A stretch of 7,375 nucleotides of DNA from an uncultured Desulfuromonas sp. (lineage in GTDB: Bacteria > Desulfobacterota > Desulfuromonadia > Desulfuromonadales > Trichloromonadaceae): contig CALJLX010000650.1 of assembly GCA_937982495.1 (NCBI GenBank), positions 1 to 7,375 on the forward strand. The letters are read 5' to 3'. The position numbers and the translations under genes were made by a program. Each line of letters opens with the position of its first letter. Position 1 is the stretch's first letter. Below the pieces are notes generated by a model, which saw nothing but the letters and a program-made list of their open reading frames with translations, was not told the origin of the DNA and did not search any database. Below, one piece after another: positions 1 through 4,634 of the stretch.

Positions 1-64
1 GAATCAAGACTTGACCCCGGCGATTTTCCTGTAATGAATCAAGACTTGACCCCGGTGATTTTCC
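1..64. repeat. Two direct copies of a 29-bp repeat, period 35
   Basis: Copies lie at 1-29 and 36-64 and differ at one base (C at 21, T at 56). Each begins with the word GAATCAAGACTTGACCCCGG and ends in GATTTTCC. Each contains the odd dyad TCAAG-A-CTTGA (4-14 and 39-49). The six bases between copies are TGTAAT. The first copy starts exactly at the window edge, so more copies may lie to the left. From general familiarity with such genomes, 'GGGGTCAAGTCTTGATTC'-like words often sit beside REP-associated tyrosine transposases; that link is recalled, not shown here, and no transposase gene is in the window. The repeat itself is directly visible. Confidence 0.85.
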
Positions 65-90
65 ATCAGGGGTGTCGCTGAGGGCGGGGC

Positions 91-104
91 CAACTCAGGA
101 GTTG
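91..104. repeat. Short perfect inverted repeat, 6-bp arms
   Basis: CAACTC-AG-GAGTTG is a perfect dyad with a 2-bp centre, lying about 80 bp upstream of the putative promoter of the methyltransferase cluster. The geometry would suit binding of a small dimeric regulator, but a single dyad of this length can occur by chance. No regulator is assigned. Confidence 0.3.
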
Positions 105-170
105 CGGGCTTGAGGTTTCAATCTGGAACCACAAGTCAGTGGGGCGGTCAGCGCGAAGGGCTGAATTTTT

Positions 171-186
171 TGGTTACAAACTTGCA
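171..186 (+). promoter_or_regulatory. Candidate sigma-54 (-24/-12) promoter for the corrinoid cluster
   Basis: The stretch TGGTTACAAACTTGCA keeps the invariant GG (172-173) and GC (184-185) separated by exactly 10 bases, and has a full TTGCA at the -12 side; the -24 side matches only in TGG. Transcription would start near 197, leaving a leader of roughly 75 bases before the AAGGAG ribosome site. The -12 element overlaps an inverted repeat, AACTTG-N10-CAAGTT (179-184 and 195-200), which could be an operator. No sigma-54 activator is encoded in the window, and the cluster's own response regulator has no AAA+ or DNA-binding domain. This is a pattern match only. Confidence 0.35.
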
Positions 187-273
187 TGCACAATCAAGTT
201 CGCTGATGAGGTTTGCGGCGGGAAAATAGCCCCCGTTTTCGTCCTCGGCACCTGCATGCCAAGGAGTCATTTC

Positions 274-939
274 ATGAACCCGCAAAAGCTAAGTGATCAA
301 TTGCTGACCGCCATGATCAATGCCGACCGCTCCGCCGCCGCGGCGCTGGTGGAACAGGTCCTTGCGTCCGGCGTTGAGCCACGCCAGGTGATTGCCGATA
401 TCCTCGACCCGGCCATCGTCCGGCTGGGACAGCTCTGGGAGGCTGAGACGATGTCGCTGGCGCAGAACTTTGTTGCCTCGAAAATCGCCGAAGACACGCT
501 GCTGCGTTGTATTCCGGACAAGGCTGATAACGCCCACGGCAAAGGCGCTGTCGTGATCGGCAATATCGAGGATGATTTTCACAGCCTCGGCCGCAAGACG
601 GTGGGGTTGTTTCTGGCTGCCGCCGGGTGGGAGGTGCACGATCTTGGCAATGATGTCCCCGCGGAGGAACTCCTTGCCAAGGCGCTTGAAGTGAATGCCT
701 GTGTGATCGGCGCCTCTGCCATGATGCAGACCACGGCGTTGAACATCCGCAAACTGCGGCAGTTGATTGATGAAGGCGCTTTTGCCGGACGGATCAAACT
801 GGCGGTCGGCGGCGCGGTGTTCAACTGGCGTCCGGAGCTGGTGGCGGAGGTCGGTGGAGACGGCACCGCTCACAACGCCATCGGGGCGGATGAACTGTTC
901 ATGCGTCTGCAGGCGGAAGCTCGCGGGGAGCTGCCATGA
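274..939 (+). CDS. Methyltransferase cognate corrinoid protein (MtaC/MttC-like, B12-binding)
   Basis: A 221-residue soluble protein that should carry a cobamide and accept or donate a methyl group at its cobalt. Residues about 1-85 are the helical cap of MtaC-type proteins (note the GQLWEAETMSLAQNF segment). The Rossmann-like B12-binding domain follows, with the cobalt-ligand signature Asp101-X-His103-X-X-Gly106, a Ser148-Ala-Met loop in place of the usual S-X-L, and the Gly179-Gly180 pair near the nucleotide tail. Length is typical of the family. The ATG at 274 is chosen because AAGGAG lies at 261-266, 7 bases upstream; the frame is open back to a GTG at 139, but that start has no ribosome site and would include the putative promoter. 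The stop overlaps the next start (ATGA, 936-939), implying translational coupling to its methyltransferase partner. Family assignment is firm; the methyl substrate cannot be read from this protein. Confidence 0.93.
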   Translation: MNPQKLSDQLLTAMINADRSAAAALVEQVLASGVEPRQVIADILDPAIVRLGQLWEAETMSLAQNFVASKIAEDTLLRCIPDKADNAHGKGAVVIGNIEDDFHSLGRKTVGLFLAAAGWEVHDLGNDVPAEELLAKALEVNACVIGASAMMQTTALNIRKLRQLIDEGAFAGRIKLAVGGAVFNWRPELVAEVGGDGTAHNAIGADELFMRLQAEARGELP

Positions 940-1955
940 ATTCCTATCAACGGGTCATGGGCACTCTGATGGGGCAGCCCGTGGATCGCCCGCCGGTCCT
1001 GGCGGTGCTTGGCGCATACGGCGGCAAATTGACCGGTGTCGACCTGCGCACGCTGTTCAGCGAGGCCGCCGCCTATGTTGCCGGTCAGCGGGCGGTCCAG
1101 AAGGAATTCGGCTTTGACCTGGTGATGACACCCTTTGTTTACACGGCCATCGCGGAAGCCTTTGGCGGAGAGACCGCCTGGAGTGACACGCAGCCGCCCA
1201 ATATGAAACGCCCCGGGGTACGCTCCGCCGCCGCGGTACTATCTGTGCCTTTGCCGGATCCCCCATGTTCCCCTTCACTTTCCATCGTTCTGGATGCAAC
1301 CCGCCGCCTGGCCGATCTTTACAAGGAGCAGGTGCCGATCCTCGCTGTTCTCCCCGGTCCCGCGATCATGCCGTCACTGGTTATCGGCATGGAACAGTGG
1401 ATGGAAACGGTGTTGTTTGATGAAGAACTCAGCCGGAAGCTCCTCGATTATACCGCTGCGTTTTTTGTTTCCTGGGCCAATTCCCTGCTGGCTGCCGGGG
1501 CCGACTGTCTGGTTGTCACCGAGGGGACGGCAGCGGCCGAGATCGCGCCCCGAACCCTGTTTGCCGAGCGATTTCTGCCGCTTTTGACATCAACCTTTCC
1601 CCGGATAAACGGGCCCAAGGTGCTGCACCACACCGGGGGGCGCATCCATCATATTCTGGATCTGCTTCCCGGCCTGTCCGGACTGGTCGGGGTCGCTGTC
1701 GGTTCGAAAGATGACCTTGCCGAAGCGCGGAGGCTGACTGGTCCGGATCTGAATCTGATCGGCAACCTGGACAACCTGAGCTTTCCGGCGCTCTCAGCCG
1801 ATAAAATCATGGAGATGAGCTGCCGCTGTTTGCGGGTTGCGGCTTCATCGGGCCACTATATTCTGGCCAATGCCGGTGCCGATATTCCACTGACGACGCC
1901 CCCCGAAAACCTGCGGGCGATGCTGGCCGCCGCTGCCGCTTGTGGAGGTGGATGA
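936..1955 (+). CDS. UroD-fold methyltransferase of the MtaA/CmuA superfamily, probably a substrate:corrinoid methyltransferase
   Basis: A 339-residue protein of the uroporphyrinogen-decarboxylase fold, the second gene of the cluster, with a GGGGAG ribosome site at 925-930. It is not HemE: the N-terminal RQAGR-type motif is absent, and the start reads MNSYQRVMGTLMGQPVDRPP as in MtaA/CmuA proteins. Coenzyme M methyltransferases bind zinc through His-X-Cys and a later Cys. Here the equivalent sites read His231-His-Thr and A-N-A-G-A (311-315), so both Cys are missing. The protein does contain Glu196-X14-Glu211-X20-His232 (X19 to His231), the spacing I recall as the zinc motif of methyltransferase I in Acetobacterium/Desulfitobacterium O-demethylases. 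I therefore infer that it moves a methyl group from a substrate, perhaps a methyl ether, to the preceding corrinoid protein. A catalytically altered, sensory role is the alternative. The superfamily is secure; the reaction is inference. Confidence 0.85.
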   Translation: MNSYQRVMGTLMGQPVDRPPVLAVLGAYGGKLTGVDLRTLFSEAAAYVAGQRAVQKEFGFDLVMTPFVYTAIAEAFGGETAWSDTQPPNMKRPGVRSAAAVLSVPLPDPPCSPSLSIVLDATRRLADLYKEQVPILAVLPGPAIMPSLVIGMEQWMETVLFDEELSRKLLDYTAAFFVSWANSLLAAGADCLVVTEGTAAAEIAPRTLFAERFLPLLTSTFPRINGPKVLHHTGGRIHHILDLLPGLSGLVGVAVGSKDDLAEARRLTGPDLNLIGNLDNLSFPALSADKIMEMSCRCLRVAASSGHYILANAGADIPLTTPPENLRAMLAAAAACGGG

Positions 1956-2545
1956 TGACGCCTCACACCGTCTGGCTTTGTTGCGGTGTCGTCTCCGCCG
2001 AAATGGAGGAGTTGCAGCGCCGCGGACTGATAGCGGGAGAACTGCTGTTCCTCGATTCCATGCTGCATATGGATCCGCCGCGTTTGGAGGCAACGCTGAC
2101 CGCGGCGCTGGCGGCACGATCCGGCCACCCCGGCACTCTGGTGCTGGTCTACGGTGACTGCGCGGCGCATATGCTCGATCTGGCGCGCCGTTTTCGTGTC
2201 GGCAGGGTGAGCGTCATCAACTGTGCCCAGCTGCTGCTCGGTCGTGAGCGTTATCGCCAGTTGATGCGCGAGGAGGCTTTTCTGGTGTTGCCGGAATGGG
2301 CACGGCGCTGGGATCATATCATGAAGAGCGAGCTGGGGCTGAACGAGGAGGTGGCACGTGGGTTGATGGGCGAAAACCGGGGGGTTCTGGTCTATCTGGA
2401 CAGCGGCCTGGTCCCGGTGCCGGAGCAACAGCTGGCGGCGTTTTCGGCCTATAGCGGGCTCCCCTGGCGGGTTGAAAAAGTGGATCTGGATTGCATGCTG
2501 GCAGCATTGTTGGCGGCGCAGGCCGAGGCGGAGGAGTTTGCATGA
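1955..2545 (+). CDS. DUF1638-like protein, accessory to corrinoid methyltransferases
   Basis: A 196-residue soluble protein with no signal peptide or membrane segment. It resembles the DUF1638 family: an early 'W-L-C-C-G-V' strand, a middle 'LDSMLHMDPPRLEATL' segment, the 'LVLVYGDCA' strand where the family usually has a YG-x-C-G-like turn, and 'INCAQLLLG' where it usually has a D-C-x-x-x-x-LG pattern. Cys residues in these two turns are retained. DUF1638 genes are known to recur beside corrinoid methyltransferase genes in methanogens and anaerobic bacteria, but to my knowledge their biochemical role is not settled. The start at 1955 (TGATG overlap with the previous stop) puts GGAGG (1944-1948) 6 bases upstream; ATG at 1952 is a close alternative. 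Its stop overlaps the kinase start by four bases. Family assignment is from residue pattern only, without a profile search. Confidence 0.7.
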   Translation: MTPHTVWLCCGVVSAEMEELQRRGLIAGELLFLDSMLHMDPPRLEATLTAALAARSGHPGTLVLVYGDCAAHMLDLARRFRVGRVSVINCAQLLLGRERYRQLMREEAFLVLPEWARRWDHIMKSELGLNEEVARGLMGENRGVLVYLDSGLVPVPEQQLAAFSAYSGLPWRVEKVDLDCMLAALLAAQAEAEEFA

Positions 2546-3858
2546 GCAGCACCGATAACCACCAGCAATACTCACCTTCCGCGCAGCTGATGGCCATCGA
2601 GGTCATCTCGGAACTGCTGCTCTCCACATCACCGCATAAACTGGGCGAGGCGCTGACCGCGCATCTGCGCGAATTGACCGGTGCCCGAACCGTCATGGTC
2701 CTGGCCCATCGCCCCGAACCCGATTTGGATGAACTTCTGTATGCCAGTCCCCAGCGGCGGAGCAGACTTTTTTCTTCCGCCGAACTCAATCTTTTCTGTC
2801 GGGATAAAACCCCGGGTGAGCTTTCGTTTCTGGCTGAAGAGCTTTCCGCCGATCATCCGCTGCAAGCCCCGCTGCTGAGGGCCGGTGTCCGCTCCATGGC
2901 GCGCTATCCGTTGCGCGCCGGGGGTGAGATGGTCGCCCAGCTGTTGCTGTTCGACCTGCCGGGTTTAGAACGGATTGCCGAGACCAGCCAGATCATCAAC
3001 CTGCTTGCCGCGCCGATTTCCCTGGCCCTTAAAAACGCCCTGGCATTTCGTCTGATTGAAAAGCAGGCGCAGGAATTGGAGCTGCGGGTGGAGGAGCGGA
3101 CGGCGGAGTTGCGGCAAAGCGAGCATCAGCTGAAACAACAGAAAACACGACTGGAGCAACGCAATAGAGTCCTGAGGCAGTTTAACTACGCCGTTTCCCA
3201 TGAGTTGAAAACGCCTCTGGTAAGTATCGAATCCTCCCTGGGGCTGATTCAGAGCACCCTGCCGCAAACCATGGATTCCGAGTTGACCAGAGCTTTCGGC
3301 TATGCCCGTCACGCCGCTCGGCAGATGAATCGCTTGTTGGAAAGTCTGCTGCTGATGTTTCGTATTGACACAGAGGACACCGGCGCGGAGGGAACCCCGT
3401 TCCGCGTGCTGGTTCAGGATGCCGTCGACCAGCTAACCAAGGGAAACAAGCTGAAGGGTATCAAATTAACAATAGCGGCAGAGGGGCCGGTGTTGTTCGG
3501 CGATCGGGACAAGCTGGTGCAGATCTGGCTGCACCTGATCGATAATGCCGCCAAATACATGGGAGATCAGAAACACCCGGCAATCGATATCAGGGTTGAG
3601 CGAACCGATCATGAAGTGCTATTTTTAGTGCGTGACAATGGGATGGGCATTGAAAAGCCGTATCAGGGAAAAATCTTCGGTTTATTCGATCAGCTGGACA
3701 AAACCGCCGATGGCATGGGGTTGGGGCTGACCCTGGTAAAACGGATTGTCGACTATTATGGCGGCACCATCCGGGTTGAATCGGCTGGTGCCAATCAGGG
3801 AAGCTGCTTTTGTTTTACGCTGCCGGATGCTCTGATCAATAAGGACAGGACAACATGA
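2542..3858 (+). CDS. Soluble GAF-like sensor histidine kinase
   Basis: A 438-residue cytosolic kinase without membrane segments. Residues about 15-175 form a GAF-like sensor region of unknown ligand. A charged coiled coil follows (about 175-215, many E/Q/R/L heptads), then the dimerisation domain with the H-box S-His220-E-L-K-T-P-L. The ATPase domain shows the N-box L-I-D-Asn335-A-A-K-Y, the G1 box Asp365-N-G-M-G, and the G2 box G391-M-G-L-G-L. All catalytic motifs are intact, so it should autophosphorylate on His220 and pass phosphate to the receiver protein encoded next. The start at 2542 is supported by GGAGG at 2530-2534 and by the ATGA overlap with the upstream gene. Co-translation with corrinoid methyltransferase genes suggests that the sensor region reads the methyl substrate, the redox or methylation state of the corrinoid, or a direct protein partner; that is inference. 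Confidence 0.92.
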   Translation: MSSTDNHQQYSPSAQLMAIEVISELLLSTSPHKLGEALTAHLRELTGARTVMVLAHRPEPDLDELLYASPQRRSRLFSSAELNLFCRDKTPGELSFLAEELSADHPLQAPLLRAGVRSMARYPLRAGGEMVAQLLLFDLPGLERIAETSQIINLLAAPISLALKNALAFRLIEKQAQELELRVEERTAELRQSEHQLKQQKTRLEQRNRVLRQFNYAVSHELKTPLVSIESSLGLIQSTLPQTMDSELTRAFGYARHAARQMNRLLESLLLMFRIDTEDTGAEGTPFRVLVQDAVDQLTKGNKLKGIKLTIAAEGPVLFGDRDKLVQIWLHLIDNAAKYMGDQKHPAIDIRVERTDHEVLFLVRDNGMGIEKPYQGKIFGLFDQLDKTADGMGLGLTLVKRIVDYYGGTIRVESAGANQGSCFCFTLPDALINKDRTT

Positions 3859-4277
3859 CAAGCGAGAAAGCCAGGGTCATATTGCATGCGGAAGATGAGC
3901 CGGCGCATGCGTCACTCGTCCGTATTGCGCTACAGCGTAACTTTGGTGATGTGCAACTCAGGCAGGTTGACGATGGCAGGGCGGCCCTTGACTATCTCTA
4001 TCGTCGCGGAGCCTATGGCGATTCAACCGTCTCCCCCAGACCCGATCTGCTTCTCCTTGATTTGCGTATGCCTCATGTCGGCGGGCTCGAAGTTCTCGCC
4101 GTCGTCAAGAACGATCCGGAATTTCGGACGATCCCCGTGGTGGTACTGACAACCTCTGATACGGCTGAAGATCGATCCAAAGCCCAGGCCTGTGGCGTTG
4201 ATGGTTATCGGGTCAAGCCGGTCGATTTTGGCAAGTTTGTTGCCATTATTAATGAAATATGTGTCACTTGGCTCTAG
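3855..4277 (+). CDS. Receiver-only response regulator (CheY/Rcp1-type)
   Basis: A 140-residue protein consisting only of a receiver domain. Acidic pocket residues E13-D14-E15, phospho-acceptor Asp69 (LLLLDLRMP), switch Thr99 (VVVLTTSD) and Lys121 (RVKPVDF) are all present, so it should be phosphorylated by the adjacent kinase. It resembles Rcp1-type regulators, including the insertion DYLYRRGAYGD before strand 3. There is no DNA-binding, GGDEF or AAA+ output domain and the stop comes right after the last helix. Its effect must therefore be through protein contact or phosphate relay. It is the last gene of the cluster, overlapping the kinase by ATGA (3855-3858), with a modest AGGA ribosome site (3847-3850). 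The target is unknown. Confidence 0.92.
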   Translation: MTSEKARVILHAEDEPAHASLVRIALQRNFGDVQLRQVDDGRAALDYLYRRGAYGDSTVSPRPDLLLLDLRMPHVGGLEVLAVVKNDPEFRTIPVVVLTTSDTAEDRSKAQACGVDGYRVKPVDFGKFVAIINEICVTWL

Positions 4278-4342
4278 CCGATAGCTGACGTGGCAGTATC
4301 ATTCTGACCGCCCTTGTGATTTGTTAGCCCAATTACTGCATT

Positions 4343-4380
4343 GAGAGTATTCGTTGCAAAGTACTATGGCAGATACTCTC
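4343..4380. repeat. Perfect 8-bp inverted repeat with 22-bp spacer
   Basis: GAGAGTAT (4343-4350) and ATACTCTC (4373-4380) are exact reverse complements. There is no T-run after the second arm, so a classical intrinsic terminator is not supported. It could be a 3'-end hairpin of the five-gene message, a protein-binding dyad, or a remnant of a repeat element. Confidence 0.45.
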
Positions 4381-4490
4381 GGGTACAAAATGTATTCATT
4401 TATTTTCGGTCCTATAACCCAAACAAAGGTAACGGCATCGGAACGATTCGGATGCCAGAGTTTTTGGTGCGCCGCAGTTGGCAACAGCGC

Positions 4491-4530
4491 GCGAAAAAGG
4501 GGACCGCGAAAAAGGGGACGGATTTATTTT
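4491..4530. repeat. Two tandem 14-bp units (period 15) plus tail, REP/RAYT-associated type
   Basis: GCGAAAAAGGGGAC occurs at 4491-4504 and again at 4506-4519, followed by GGATTTATTTT. The word AAAAGGGGACGGATTTATTT is one I associate with the surroundings of REP-associated tyrosine transposases in environmental proteobacteria; this is recollection and not proven by the window. As with the repeat at 1-64, the unit is followed by a T-rich 'GATTT..TTTTCC' tail. No transposase is nearby. Confidence 0.6.
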
Positions 4531-4634
4531 CCACCCTTTCTCAGTTTCCGGTTCCCCTGTGAGTTCCGGGGGCCTATCCCTATCACACCCATTCCCTCGA
4601 AAACACCATCCCCATCCCGTCCTTTTCCCTTATC

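Larger units (their letters stand above)
4278..4634. other. Intergenic region between convergent clusters; no gene recognised
   Basis: This 357-bp stretch separates the response regulator stop from the antiporter stop. Its left half is noticeably more AT-rich than its flanks and holds an 8-bp inverted repeat. The centre holds a short tandem repeat, and the right part (4531-4634) is C-rich on the plus strand, so G-tract-rich on the strand of the antiporter message. Open frames at 4341-4562 (+) and 4299-4484 (-) lack ribosome sites and recognisable sequence. I could not find a strong hairpin followed by a T-run for either cluster; a weak CCCC-N10-GGGG stem (4554-4571) has no T-tract. Confidence 0.6.

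Noticed and set aside
1..64. CRISPR array start
   Set aside because: The spacer between the repeats is only six bases, no third unit is visible and no cas gene is present; it is an ordinary direct repeat.
139..273. Upstream extension of the corrinoid protein to a GTG at 139
   Set aside because: There is no ribosome site before 139, the extra 45 residues do not look like the family's N-terminus, and a strong AAGGAG precedes ATG 274.
65..273. Cobalamin riboswitch in the leader of the corrinoid cluster
   Set aside because: I could not find a B12-box-like conserved segment or the multi-stem arrangement; the leader after the putative promoter is too short for the full element.
936..1955. Uroporphyrinogen decarboxylase (HemE) of heme synthesis
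   Set aside because: The HemE N-terminal Arg-rich substrate motif is missing, and the gene is coupled to a corrinoid protein, so the fold is shared but not the reaction.
4531..4634. Minus-strand G-tracts as a G-quadruplex or terminator after the antiporter gene
   Set aside because: The G-tracts have one loop of about 13 bases, and the only hairpin (CCCC/GGGG) is short and lacks a T-run, so neither structure is convincing by eye.
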